Shown piece by piece: positions 53,137 through 62,614 of a stretch of DNA of 64,000 bases. Below the pieces are notes generated by a model. It was not told the DNA's origin. It made no database searches and was given only the letters and a program-made list of their open reading frames with translations. Origin of the DNA: JBBDMC01 sp963775235 (GTDB taxonomy: Bacteria; Pseudomonadota; Alphaproteobacteria; Rhizobiales; Kaistiaceae); contig CAVZHY010000007.1 in the NCBI GenBank assembly GCA_963775235.1, positions 464,506-528,505 of the forward strand, read 5' to 3'. Every line of letters starts with the position of its first letter. The first letter of the stretch is position 1. The translations under genes were made by a program, and so were the position numbers.

Positions 53137-53391
53137 ATGGCCGATCTTCCGTCGAAATCGGCACTCGAACAGGCGCTGGCAGCGGCCGGCGCCTCGCACG
53201 ACGAATACGAGCGGGTTGTCCTCAAGGGGGTGGTCGATGACACCTGGGCCGGCTTCTGGGCCGCCTACGTGCTCGGTCGTCTTGGCGACTTCACGCCCGC
53301 CAGCCGCCTCGCCGAATTATTGGAAGAGGTCGCCAACGTGGACGATTGGGCGGCCGTGGCCGATCACGTGCTCGCCAAGCTGCGCTCGTAA
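53137..53391 (+). CDS. Conserved hypothetical small protein
   Basis: Product of 84 aa, starting MADLPSKSALEQALAAAGAS and continuing GVVDDTWAGFWAAYVLGRLG, DFTPASRLAELLEEV. Two amphipathic helical regions with conserved aromatic residues; similar small proteins appear in diverse bacteria without a known role. Ends five bases from the convergent DUF1501 gene. Confidence 0.65.
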   Translation: MADLPSKSALEQALAAAGASHDEYERVVLKGVVDDTWAGFWAAYVLGRLGDFTPASRLAELLEEVANVDDWAAVADHVLAKLRS

Positions 53392-53395
53392 CCGG

Positions 53396-54625
53396 TCAGG
53401 CCAGCAGTCCATCGAGCGGCCGGACCGCCATGCTGCCGGGAAAAACCGACTGGGCCAGCGTGCGCTCCGACAGGCCGATGTGATCACGCAGCACGCCTTT
53501 CAGCACCGCGCGCAGGTCCGTCGTCGCGGCGAGGTCGCGATCCTGATAGAGCTGTGATGGCTTCAGGCCCGGCCAGTCGGCGACGACGCGGCCGCCCTTG
53601 ACGGCGCCACCCAGCAGCAGCGCAGTGGTGGCGGTGCCGTGGTCGGTGCCGTCCGTGCCGTTGACGTGGGCAGTGCGGCCGAACTCGGTGATCGCAACGA
53701 CGACGGTCTCGCTCCACACCGGCGCCATCGCCCCCTTCAGCGCGGCGAGTGCGGCGTCGAGCGAACCGAGCAAATTGGCGAGGCGGCCTTCCGCCGCGCC
53801 CTCACTCGCGTGCGTGTCCCAGCCATCATAGCTGATCGCGGCCAGGCGCGGCCCCTCATCGTCGGCGAGGAGCCGCCCGGCGCCCTCGGCGAGCGCGACG
53901 AACGACGCGGTGACATTGCCGCGGCTGATGCCGGGTGCCGCCATGCCTTCAGCGGCGGCGAGCTTGTCGACCATGGTGCCATCGGCAAACGCCTTCGCCA
54001 TCGCCGGATCGGTGCTGGCGTAGAGGTCCATCAGCCGCGTGATGGTGTCGGTGTCGGCCGGTTTGAAGCCCGGCGGGATCCACGTCAGGATCGGCGCGTC
54101 GCCGCGCAGGATCAGCGGCACCGTGGCGCTGGCAGCGAGGCCGCCGTCCCGCTTGATGCGGTCGCCGGCGGGCATTGCGGCGGCGGCCCGGTTGAGCCAG
54201 CCGGTGGTCGCGGCACGCGGCGCGGTCATGCCGCTCTCCAGCACGTCCTGCCCGTCGAAGTGCGAGCGGTCGCGGTAGGGCGTGGCGGTGGCGTGGACGA
54301 TCAGCGCTTCGCCGTCACGGTAGCCGGCGTGCAGCTTCGCCATCGCCTGGTTCAGACCGAAGAAGCCATCGAGCGGCAGCGTCGGCTCGAGCCCGGCGGT
54401 GCCGATAGCGAGATCGCCGCGCAGCGATGCGTAATCCGGATCGCCCACCGGCGGCACCACCGCGAGGCCGTCCATGGCGCCGCGGAGGACCACCACCACA
54501 AGGCGCGGGTCTCGGGTCGCCGCCGAGGCCAGGCGAGGCATGTTCGCCCATGCCGCGAAGGCACCGGCACCTGCGAGGAAGACCCGACGACTTGGGCAGA
54601 GCAGCGCTTCGTTGATCGGCGGCAT
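53396..54625 (-). CDS. DUF1501 domain-containing exported protein
   Basis: Product of 409 aa. Tat-type leader SRRVFLAGAGAFAAWANMPR. DUF1501 features: LVVVVLRGAMDGLAVVPPVG, DGFFGLNQAMAKLHAGYRDG, HFDGQDVLESG, VVAITEFGRTAHVNGTDGTD, HGTATTALLLGG. It is related to alkaline-phosphatase/sulfatase-fold proteins and always sits next to DUF1800, as here (4 bases apart). Function of the pair is not established; both probably act in the periplasm. Confidence 0.92.
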   Translation of the reverse strand: MPPINEALLCPSRRVFLAGAGAFAAWANMPRLASAATRDPRLVVVVLRGAMDGLAVVPPVGDPDYASLRGDLAIGTAGLEPTLPLDGFFGLNQAMAKLHAGYRDGEALIVHATATPYRDRSHFDGQDVLESGMTAPRAATTGWLNRAAAAMPAGDRIKRDGGLAASATVPLILRGDAPILTWIPPGFKPADTDTITRLMDLYASTDPAMAKAFADGTMVDKLAAAEGMAAPGISRGNVTASFVALAEGAGRLLADDEGPRLAAISYDGWDTHASEGAAEGRLANLLGSLDAALAALKGAMAPVWSETVVVAITEFGRTAHVNGTDGTDHGTATTALLLGGAVKGGRVVADWPGLKPSQLYQDRDLAATTDLRAVLKGVLRDHIGLSERTLAQSVFPGSMAVRPLDGLLA

Positions 54626-54629
54626 CGAC

Positions 54630-56036
54630 CTAGCTCCTCTGGAGTTCGGGGCTCATCAGCATCAGCGCCAGGGCCTGCGCCTTGGATTCGGCGTTGGTGA
54701 CGGCTTCCATGGTTGCTGCCGAGGCACCGTTGGCGGTGAGGTCGGCAAGCAGCGCGGCGGGCTCGGCGGCCCTGTCGGCGATGCCGGCCATCTGCTCGGC
54801 GGCGTCAAGACGGGTGGTCATGGCATCGGGGGCGAGCCACGTGGAGGCGCGGTCATCGAAACCGGCGGGCGAGGGCGGATCCCACGGCATCTGCCCGAGC
54901 GTGCGCAGCACCTCCAGCGCGGCGCGCGGTTTCGGCTTGATGCCGAGGGCGCGGGTCGAGGCGATGAGGAATTGCTGCGGCGTGCGGAATTTGCCTTCGC
55001 CCTGCCACGCCTCGTCGCTCTCGACGAGTGCGCGCGAGACCTTCAAGAGGTCGCCGCCGCTGTCGCTGAAGGTCGTCGCCAGTGTTGCCACGAGGCTCGG
55101 CGGGGGATCGTCGGCGACAAAATGGCGGGCGAGTTTGAGGGCGATGTGTCCGGCTGTGGCGGGATGGTGCGCGAGGTCCATCAGGACGGCCAGCGCCTGC
55201 TTCTCGCCGGGCTGGTCGTAGACCTTGCCGAGGATGGTGCGCGCTCCGGGCTCGTGGCCGGCGGCGCGGAAGCGGAACGAGCCGATGGGGGCGCGGTCGG
55301 CGTCACCGCGCGAGACGCTCCAGCCGGTGAGCGCGTCCGCCAGCGCGATGACGTCGGCCTGGGTGTAACCCGCGTCGACACCGATGGTGTGCAACTCCAT
55401 CAGCTCGCGCGCGTGGTTCTCGTTGATGCCGCGATCGAGGCGCTGGCCGATCGGCGAGTCGGGACCGACGGACTGGGCGTTGTTGAGGTACTCCAGCATG
55501 GCCGCGTGTTGGGTGACCGCAACCAGCATGTCGGAAAAGTTGTCGAGCACGTGCGGGCGGATCGCCTCGCGCTCGTAGGCGCCGACCAGGCCGCGCTCGA
55601 TCTGGCCGGCACCGGCGGCGACGGCAAAATGGTTCGCCCAGAACGCTACCAGCCGTTCGAGGTAGCCGATCGGGAGGGTGGAGGAGCGCTGCATACGGGC
55701 CGCGAACTCGGCGAGATATATCGCGGCCGGCTTTCCGGTGGCGGCGGCGCCGAGCGGGTCCGCTTGCGGCCCACCTTGTTGGGGCTGCGCCATCGTCTGC
55801 GGCCCCGCAGCGGTCTGCTGCGTGCCGTTCTTCGCCGCCTTCTTCTCGGCTCGCAGTTCGGCAAGGTCGGCGACGATGTCGGCCGTGCTCGGCAGCGGGT
55901 ATTTGATGACGGCAAGTTCGGGCCGGAGTTCGGCCAGGAGCGCGCCCTTGGGGTCCGCGGCGATGCGGCCGGTATCGCCCGGCCGCGGCCCGAGGCCGAA
56001 GCGGCCGAGGGCGATGACGGATTGGTCGCGTACCAT
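54630..56036 (-). CDS. DUF1800 domain-containing protein
   Basis: Product of 468 aa from the ATG at 56036. IALGRFGLGPRPGD opens the domain; YLERLVAFWANHFAVAAGAG, then GINENHARELMELHTIGVDA and YTQADVIALADALTGW are the DUF1800 core; ILGKVYDQPGEKQA and LARHFVADDPPPSLVATLA follow. Partner of the adjacent DUF1501 protein. No clear signal peptide, so export, if any, may rely on the partner's Tat signal. Confidence 0.92.
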   Translation of the reverse strand: MVRDQSVIALGRFGLGPRPGDTGRIAADPKGALLAELRPELAVIKYPLPSTADIVADLAELRAEKKAAKNGTQQTAAGPQTMAQPQQGGPQADPLGAAATGKPAAIYLAEFAARMQRSSTLPIGYLERLVAFWANHFAVAAGAGQIERGLVGAYEREAIRPHVLDNFSDMLVAVTQHAAMLEYLNNAQSVGPDSPIGQRLDRGINENHARELMELHTIGVDAGYTQADVIALADALTGWSVSRGDADRAPIGSFRFRAAGHEPGARTILGKVYDQPGEKQALAVLMDLAHHPATAGHIALKLARHFVADDPPPSLVATLATTFSDSGGDLLKVSRALVESDEAWQGEGKFRTPQQFLIASTRALGIKPKPRAALEVLRTLGQMPWDPPSPAGFDDRASTWLAPDAMTTRLDAAEQMAGIADRAAEPAALLADLTANGASAATMEAVTNAESKAQALALMLMSPELQRS

Positions 56037-56187
56037 GGCTTCTCCCACGCGTTTGATCCGGCCTGACGTTGCTTACACGTCTGCGACTGCCGGGCCCTAC
56101 GCGCGCCGTCGAAATTCGTTCGATGGTGGTGACACTATGGCGCGGCCGTAAGGGCCGCGCCGATCTGCCCGGCGAGGTTGGGGCAGA

Positions 56188-56487
56188 TTACAGCGGACGG
56201 CCGGGGCCGGCCTCGTAGGCGACGATGTCGCGGTGAAGGACGCCCACCTCCTTCAATGCCGCGTGCCAGGCGGCGACATGCGAGGCCTTGCCGTGTGCCT
56301 CGAGCGATTGCCAGTTGAGCCAGCGCTCGGAGACGCGCACCAGGCCTGGGTCGAGCACGTCCTCGCCGTATGCGTAGGCAAGGCAGCCGTCTTCCTTGCG
56401 GGTCGCCTCGATCACGCGCCGCATCGCTTCGCGCAAGCGGTCCATGTTCTCCGGTGCAACTCTGAGGTCGCCTGTCACGACGATCAC
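56188..56487 (-). CDS. Antibiotic-biosynthesis-monooxygenase-type small protein
   Basis: Product of 99 aa from the GTG at 56487, chosen for the GAGGAGGAAG site. VIVVTGDLRVAPENMDRLRE, MRRVIEATRKEDGCLAYAYG, LVRVSERWLNWQSLEAHGKA match the dimeric ferredoxin-like ABM fold of putative quinol monooxygenases such as YgiN. Active without cofactor in known cases; substrate unknown. Confidence 0.85.
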   Translation of the reverse strand: MIVVTGDLRVAPENMDRLREAMRRVIEATRKEDGCLAYAYGEDVLDPGLVRVSERWLNWQSLEAHGKASHVAAWHAALKEVGVLHRDIVAYEAGPGRPL

Positions 56488-56527
56488 GATCTTCCTCCTC
56501 GTATCGATTTGTCGCGCGGCAGGTCGC

Positions 56528-57274
56528 CTAGCGCTTGGCGTCGGCGACGAAACGTTCCGCCTTGGCGGCAACCGCGCGCCCGTAGGTGTATTTGGCCAGG
56601 ACCTGGGTCATGAACCGGTTGAGCAGATCGGGAAAGCCCGTCAGCGGCCGCAGGATATCGACGATGAGAACGGCGCGGACCTGGTCGCTGTGGTTGATCA
56701 CTTCATGCGGCCACGAGTCGTCGAACAAAACGCCGGCGCCTTCGCGCCAAGTGTACGGCTGGCCGTTCACCCGGATCAGCGGCGGGTTGTCGGTGGGGAT
56801 TCGCAGCCCGAGATGGTAGCGCAGGTAGCCGAGGTAGGGTCCCTCGTGCAACGGCACGTTCTTGTGAGGGTCGAGGATGGAGAAGAACGCCTGCACCAGG
56901 CCGGGCACGCGCTCGAGGAGCCGCGCCGTCTCGGGGCAGCGCTGCCAGTTGTTGCCCGGCTTGTAGCCGAGCAGGTAGAGGAGAAACACCTTCCAGCGCT
57001 GCTCGGGATCGCCGCCGGCCGAGATCTCCTTCTCGCCGGGGTCGACCTCGTGATAGGCGGGCAGGTTGGCGCCGTCATAGACCGCGTCGAACTCGGCGCG
57101 GATGACGTCGGCGTGACGCGTGAGCTCGGCGAGGGCCGGGGAGACCGCGCCTATGTCTTCGTAGTAGACCGGGCGTTGTTCGCCACCAGCCTGTTTCCAC
57201 AGGGCGCGATTTACCGCGTCCTTGACGCGATGGTAGTCGAACAGGTTCCGAGTGCCGCTGGTCGTGATCGCCAT
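56528..57274 (-). CDS. Aspartyl/asparaginyl beta-hydroxylase domain protein
   Basis: Product of 248 aa. FFSILDPHKNVPLHEGPYLG, YLRYHLGLRIPTDNPPLIRV, GAGVLFDDSWPHEVINHSDQ and VRAVLIVDILRPL show the double-stranded beta-helix with Fe(II) His ligands (H in PLHEGP-type and W-P-H-E-V) and the 2-oxoglutarate Arg. Bacterial members include LpxO, which hydroxylates lipid A acyl chains. The protein lacks obvious membrane helices; the substrate is open. Confidence 0.88.
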   Translation of the reverse strand: MAITTSGTRNLFDYHRVKDAVNRALWKQAGGEQRPVYYEDIGAVSPALAELTRHADVIRAEFDAVYDGANLPAYHEVDPGEKEISAGGDPEQRWKVFLLYLLGYKPGNNWQRCPETARLLERVPGLVQAFFSILDPHKNVPLHEGPYLGYLRYHLGLRIPTDNPPLIRVNGQPYTWREGAGVLFDDSWPHEVINHSDQVRAVLIVDILRPLTGFPDLLNRFMTQVLAKYTYGRAVAAKAERFVADAKR

Positions 57275-57470
57275 AACAATGTGTCGCTATCGGATATCGA
57301 GATCGCCGGCTGCCGGCCGGCTTGTCGACGGATTATCGTTCGGTGCCCAGGCTCGGGCAAGCCGGCAGAGCAGACGTTTTGAGCCGATGGGACCACAGCG
57401 GTGGAGCGTCACCGTCTCCCGTTAAGCAATTGTCACCCATTTTGATGTTGGGTGAATTGAGGCCTTTTTT

Positions 57471-58702
57471 GTGAGCGATGCTTCGATGGGCAATCTGCCG
57501 CGCCAGGCGGGTCTCGGATACGTGCTTGACGACGACGCGGCCATTTTGCGGCTCGTTTGCCGCATGCTTGGCCAGTACGGGATGGAGGCGCAGTCGTTTG
57601 CAACCAGCGTGGCGCTGTTCGCCGCACTGGCGGAAAGGCCGGCCGATGTTCTCATCCTGGACCTTGCCCTTGGCTCGTCCGATGGCATTGAGGTCATCCG
57701 CAAGCTTGACCAGATCGGCTACCGCGGAAAGCTGCTGCTGATCAGCGGACGAGGCGAACTGGCCCTGGCCGAGGTCCGCAAGATCGGCATTGGCCACGGC
57801 CTTGCGATGCTCAAGCCGCTCATGAAGCCGTTCCGCTTTGCGGACCTGATCGGTCGCCTTGCCGATGCGCCGACGGAGGCAGAACCGGCGGCGCCACCCG
57901 TCGCGCCGAGCCGCCGGGTCGTTCTCGACGTTCCCGCTGCGATCGCCGACGACTGGCTCTCTCTCTGGTATCAACCCAAGTTTGACCTCGCCACCGGTCG
58001 ATTGTCCGGCGCGGAGGCACTGATCGTCTGTCCTGTCCCGACCGGGGTCTGCTGCTGCCGGCCGATTTCCTCCCTGCCGCGGGAGATCCGGCGCACTGGT
58101 CGCTTGCCCAATTCATTCTCGACCGAAGCGTCGACGACTGGGCTGGATTCGCCGGGAGCGGATTGTCGCTGAAGCTGGCCGTCAACATGCCCGTTTCGGT
58201 TGTCGCGCGGCCCGACTTCGTGGCGACGGTGCGTGACCGCCTGCCGCGGGACGAGAGTTACCCCGGCCTGATCGTCGAAGTCACCGAAGACGAAGTCGTA
58301 GCCGAACGGGCACTTGTGGCGGAGATCGCAACCCAATTGAAGCTCTACGGGGTGGGGTTGTCGATCGACGACTTCGGCACCGCCTACTCGGCATTGTCGC
58401 GCCTGCTCGACGTGCCGTTTGTCGAGGCAAAGCTGGATCGCCGCTTTGTCGACGGTTGTTCCGCAGACGGCGCCAAGCGGACCTTGTGCCGGACGATGAT
58501 CGATCTCGCCCATCGTTTTGATGCTCATGCATGCGCGGAGGGGATCGAGGATCCCACCGACCTCGCAGCAATTGCCACGATGCAATGCGACACGGGACAG
58601 GGGTTCCTGCTCGGTCGCCCGATGCCGGCGGAGGCGTTCGCGCGTGCGGTTTCGCGTAAGATTTCGATCCCGTCTGATCCCCGGCGCAGTCTGGCGAGCT
58701 AG
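57471..58702 (+). CDS. EAL-domain response regulator (frameshifted)
   Basis: About 410 aa with one indel near 58030. Receiver ~15-125: YVLDDDAAILRLVCRMLGQY, phosphoacceptor in LILDLALGSSDGIE, Lys in LMKPF. EAL domain after a Pro/Ala linker: WYQPKFDLATGRLSGAEALI (E-A-L), LKLAVNMP, LIVEVTEDEV, LSIDDFGTAYSALSRL, VEAKLDRRFV, CAEGIED, GQGFLLGRPM. Most metal and catalytic positions are kept, so it may degrade c-di-GMP. It faces a hybrid kinase 3 bases away. Confidence 0.88.
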
Positions 58703-58705
58703 TCT

Positions 58706-60661
58706 CTATTCCTTCAGCACGCTCTGCAGGACGCCGCCAAGATCCTCTTTCCGGTACGGCTTGTTCAACAGCCGGAAACCTGTCGGCGCCCCCTCGTTCA
58801 CGCGCGCCTCCGGGAAGCCACTGGTCATCACCACCTTGAGCGCGGGCCAGCGCGTCATCGCCACGTTGGCGAGCTCGTAGCCGTCCATGCGGCCGGGCAT
58901 GACAACGTCAGTGAAGAGCAGATCGACGGGTTCTCTTTCCAGGAGGGCAATGGCGGCGACCGCACTGTCTGCCTCAAGCACGCGGTACCCGAGCTCGGTG
59001 AGTTGGCGGACCACCACCCTTCTCAGCGCCGCGTTGTCCTCCACGGCCAGCACCGTTCTGCCACTGGGTATCGGCGGCGGCCTCTTCCGCCGCTCCGCCG
59101 GCATCTCCTCCACATTCCCCGCCGCCAGAAGCCGCGGCAGGTAGATGCGGAACGTGGTGCCGATACCGACCTCGCTGTAGACGCTGATGTGCCCGCCGGA
59201 CTGCTTGACGAAGCCGAAAACCATGCTGAGCCCGAGACCGGTGCCCTTGTCACGCGCCTTGGTGGAGAAAAAGGGCTCGAAGATTCGCGGCAGCACATCC
59301 GGCGCGATGCCGGACCCCGTGTCAGTGACCGTGATCAGGGCGTAGTCGCCCGCGTGCACGTCGGGATGTTCCATCGCGTAATCGGCGTCGAGGGCGCTGT
59401 TGGCGGTGGCGATCGCTAACCGGCCGCCGCGAGGCATGGCATCGCGCGCGTTGGTGGCAAGATTGGTTAGTGCCGCCTGGAGCTGAGCGGGGTCTACCAG
59501 CACGGGCCAGACATCGCCTGCGAGCTGCAGATCGATCGGAATGTCTTCGCGAAGGACGCGACTGAGGAACTTCGTCGTGTCGCGCACCAGTTCGTTGAGG
59601 TCGATTCGCTGCGGCTGCAGCGGCTGGCGCCGGGCAAAGGCCAGCATCCGTCTGGTCAGGTCCGCCCCGCGCACAGACGCCTCGATCGCTTCGTCGATGA
59701 GCGGCGTGGTCTCGGCATCATCCGGACGCGCTGCACGCAGAAGATCGAGATTGCCGATGATGATACCGAGCAGATTGTTGAAGTCGTGAGCGACGCCTCC
59801 CGTCAGGTGGCCGATCGCCTCCATCTTCTGTGCCTGCCGGAGCTGGTTTTCGGTCGCCTCGCGCTGCGTCACGTCCTCGAAAGAGGTGACCATGGCGCGG
59901 ATGCGTCCATCGGCATAGAAGATGGGCGCATTGAAGAGCTTCACCGACAGCTGCCGGCCGTCCTTGTGCGCGACCGGAACCTGCAGTCCCTGCGGGCGCG
60001 GCTGCGCGAGGCCGCTGGCGAACATATCCGCCGCGTAGTCGCGCATTTCCGGCGGGACCAACTTCATGAAGCTGGAGCCGACCATCTCGACGCTGGTGTA
60101 GCCGAAGATCCGCTCGCCGGCGCGATTCCACATAAGCACATTGCCGTCCGGTGTGGTCACGAGGATGGGGAAGGGGGCCGCATCGAGCGTGGCCGTCAGC
60201 AGCTCCGTCGTCTCCACCAGCTCGCGCTCGAGGCGTTTGCGCTCTGTGATGTCGACGATCGAGGCGAGGACCACATTGCCGAATTCTGTGTCGAGCGGAT
60301 TGAGGCCGATTTCCACCAGGAACTCGCTCCCGTCCCGCCGCTGGGCGTAAAGGTCACGGCCCGCTCCCATCGGCCGCGATTGCGGGTCCGCGAGGAACGA
60401 CCGGCGCAATGCCGCGTGGTCTTTGCGAAATCGCTCCGGCACCAGCATGTCGACGGGCGCTCCGATCAATTCGCTGCGCGGGTAGCCGAACACCTGCTCG
60501 GCGGTCCGGTTGACCAGCTCGATGTTGCCTTCGCCGTCGATGATCACGATCGCGTTCGGCGCGGATTCGACCACGTCGCGCGCCAGCTGTTCGCCACGCC
60601 TTCGGGCCGCTTCTATCTCCGGCTGGGTGGGCCTTGTCTTGAACGGCATCGCGGCATCCAT
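58706..60661 (-). CDS. PAS-PAS hybrid histidine kinase with C-terminal receiver
   Basis: About 651 aa from the ATG at 60661 (60649 and 60694 are alternatives). PAS 1 (~30-145): APNAIVIIDGEGNIELVNRT; PAS 2 (~155-275): APFPILVTTPDGNVLMWNRA. H-box GGVAHDFNNLLGIIIGNLD, N-box LATNARDAMPRGG, G1 DTGSGIAPDV, G2 GTGLGLSMVFGFVKQSGGH. Receiver ~530-650: VLAVEDNAALRRVVVRQL and phospho-Asp in LLFTDVVMPGRMDGYE. No membrane helix; cytoplasmic sensor. Convergent with the EAL regulator, possibly its partner. Confidence 0.92.
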   Translation of the reverse strand: MDAAMPFKTRPTQPEIEAARRRGEQLARDVVESAPNAIVIIDGEGNIELVNRTAEQVFGYPRSELIGAPVDMLVPERFRKDHAALRRSFLADPQSRPMGAGRDLYAQRRDGSEFLVEIGLNPLDTEFGNVVLASIVDITERKRLERELVETTELLTATLDAAPFPILVTTPDGNVLMWNRAGERIFGYTSVEMVGSSFMKLVPPEMRDYAADMFASGLAQPRPQGLQVPVAHKDGRQLSVKLFNAPIFYADGRIRAMVTSFEDVTQREATENQLRQAQKMEAIGHLTGGVAHDFNNLLGIIIGNLDLLRAARPDDAETTPLIDEAIEASVRGADLTRRMLAFARRQPLQPQRIDLNELVRDTTKFLSRVLREDIPIDLQLAGDVWPVLVDPAQLQAALTNLATNARDAMPRGGRLAIATANSALDADYAMEHPDVHAGDYALITVTDTGSGIAPDVLPRIFEPFFSTKARDKGTGLGLSMVFGFVKQSGGHISVYSEVGIGTTFRIYLPRLLAAGNVEEMPAERRKRPPPIPSGRTVLAVEDNAALRRVVVRQLTELGYRVLEADSAVAAIALLEREPVDLLFTDVVMPGRMDGYELANVAMTRWPALKVVMTSGFPEARVNEGAPTGFRLLNKPYRKEDLGGVLQSVLKE

Positions 60662-60822
60662 AATGGCGCTGATGGTCCTGTCGCCCCGGGGCACCCCCGC
60701 CCCGGGGGCGAATCACCCGCCGAAAAGCATAACACCGGCGTTACGCCGGCAAGGGCCCCGTGCGGGAGAAGGCTAACGAAGCCTGACTGGCTATTGGCCG
60801 TCCGTTCACCCATATTCGCGCC

Positions 60823-61923
60823 ATGCGATCTCCCAGGCGATCCGGATTCGGCGAGGCTCCGCAGAAGCCTCTGAAGACATCGCGCGGCACCTCCATGGGC
60901 GGGCTGGGCTCGGCCAAGGAGCGCGCCGCGGTCGGCCTCAACCCGGTGCCCGGGGTCGACGTGAACCTGGAGGACGTCGGCGGCCTGCCGCAAAACGCCG
61001 TCACCGCCACGGTCGAGGCGCTGTCGGCGCTGATCGAGAGCGGCCGGCCGGAGTTCCGCGACCATACGTGGGTGCCGCACCGGCCGCCGAGGCCGGAAAA
61101 ATCCGAAGGCGGCGTGCCGCTCCGCATCATCTCGGAGCTCGAGCCGAAGGGCGACCAGCCGCAGGCGATCGCGGAGCTGGTGGCCGGCGTCAACGCCGAG
61201 GAGCGCGACCAGGTGCTGCTCGGCGTCACCGGCTCCGGCAAGACCTACACCATGGCCAAGGTGATCGAGGCGACGCAGCGGCCGGCGCTGGTGCTCGCCC
61301 CCAACAAGACGCTCGCCGCCCAGCTCTACGGCGAGTTCAAGAGCTTCTTTCCGGAGAACGCGGTCGAGTATTTCGTCTCCTACTACGACTACTACCAGCC
61401 GGAGGCCTACGTCCCGCGCACCGACACGTACATAGAGAAGGAGTCGTCGATCAACGAGGAGATCGACCGCATGCGCCACTCGGCGACGCGGTCGCTGCTG
61501 GAGCGCGACGACGTGATCATCGTCGCCTCGGTCTCCTGCATCTACGGCATCGGCTCGGTCGAGACCTACACGGCGATGACGTTCTCGATCAACGTCGGCG
61601 AGCGCCTCGACCAGCGCCAGTTGCTCGCCGATCTTGTGGCGCTGCAGTACAAGCGCGCCGACATGGACTTCCGCCGCGGTGCCTTCCGGGTGCGCGGCGA
61701 CACCATCGACCTCTTCCCCGCCCACCTGGAGGACCGCGCCTGGCGCATCGCGCTGTTCGGCGACGAGGTGGAATCGATCGTCGAGTTCGACCCGCTGACC
61801 GGGCAGAAGTCGGCCGACCTGAAGTCGGTGCGGGTCTACGCCAACTCGCACTACGTGACACCCAGGCCGACGCTGGCGCAGGCAGTGAAGGGCATCAACG
61901 GGCCCGGCCGCTATCGGCCATAG
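60823..61923 (+). CDS. uvrB: UvrB excinuclease subunit, N-terminal part only
   Basis: 366 codons against ~700 expected. An alphaproteobacterial N-terminal extension of ~100 residues precedes LRIISELEPKGDQPQAI. Walker A LGVTGSGKTYTMA, LVLAPNKTLAAQLYGEFKSF, the beta-hairpin YYDYYQPEAYVPRTDTYIEK, and SCIYGIGS are present. UvrB sequence stops at HYVTPRPTLAQAVKGIN (about 61898). It is followed by seven unrelated codons and TAG. Helicase motifs IV-VI and the UvrC-binding C terminus are missing. It is either a genuine 3' deletion or an assembly join. Confidence 0.9.
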   Translation: MRSPRRSGFGEAPQKPLKTSRGTSMGGLGSAKERAAVGLNPVPGVDVNLEDVGGLPQNAVTATVEALSALIESGRPEFRDHTWVPHRPPRPEKSEGGVPLRIISELEPKGDQPQAIAELVAGVNAEERDQVLLGVTGSGKTYTMAKVIEATQRPALVLAPNKTLAAQLYGEFKSFFPENAVEYFVSYYDYYQPEAYVPRTDTYIEKESSINEEIDRMRHSATRSLLERDDVIIVASVSCIYGIGSVETYTAMTFSINVGERLDQRQLLADLVALQYKRADMDFRRGAFRVRGDTIDLFPAHLEDRAWRIALFGDEVESIVEFDPLTGQKSADLKSVRVYANSHYVTPRPTLAQAVKGINGPGRYRP

Positions 61924-62612
61924 TCTGGTCGCCGGTTCGCTCGTGCACGGCGCCTATCTCGGCGGCGTGTTCGTCGCCATCAGCCAGGGCGTGCCAGCCG
62001 GTATATCTGCGCTGATCCCGGGGCTGCAGCCGATCCTGACCTCGACCATCGCCAGCCGCTTCTTGGGCGAGCGCGTGACGCCGTTGCAGTGGCTGGGTCT
62101 GGCGCTCGGTCTCGTCGGCGTGCTGATGGTGCTGCACGATCACCGCATCGTGGCTGCGGGCACGGCGCTGGGCTGGACGGCGAGCTTCGTCTCGTTGTTC
62201 GGTATTACCTTCGGTACGCTGTATCAGAAGCGCTATTGCGGCGGCATCGACTGGCGCGCCGGCAACACGGTGCAGTATATCGGCGCCGCCTGCCTGTTCG
62301 CGGCCGCGTCCTTCGCCTTCGAGACACGCGTCATCCATTGGAGCGGTGAACTGATCTTCGCCATCGCCTGGCTGGTAATCGTCCTGTCGGTTGCCGCGGT
62401 GGCGCTGATGTACTGGCTGATCAAACGATCGGCGGCGACCAGTTTCGCCAGCCTGTTCTACCTGGTGCCGGCCACCACCGCGTTGCTCGCCTATCTGCTG
62501 TTCGGGGAGCGGCTCGATCATCTGTCGATCGCCGGGATGGTGGTGTGCGCCGTAGGGGTCGTACTGGCGAACCGCGCCGGCCAGGGCGAAGCCGGCCACC
62601 GCCGACGCGTGA
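61899..62612 (+). CDS. DMT-family (EamA) transporter, 5'-truncated
   Basis: About 235 residues in frame from roughly 61905: HSLVAGSLVHGAYLGGVFVA, ISALIPGLQPILTSTIASRF, LGERVTPLQWLGLALGLVGV, later SFASLFYLVPATTALLAYLL and FGERLDHLSIAGMVVCAVGV. Eight of the usual ten helices are seen; the first two and the start codon are absent, replaced by uvrB sequence. An indel near 62590 then gives a TGA at 62610-62612, next to the convergent thioesterase stop. Substrate unknown. Confidence 0.8.
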
Positions 62613-62614
62613 TC

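Noticed and set aside
60613..61851. 412-codon minus-strand frame opposite uvrB
   Set aside because: Antisense to clearly coding uvrB; repetitive Val/Gly/Arg/Asp composition without motifs.
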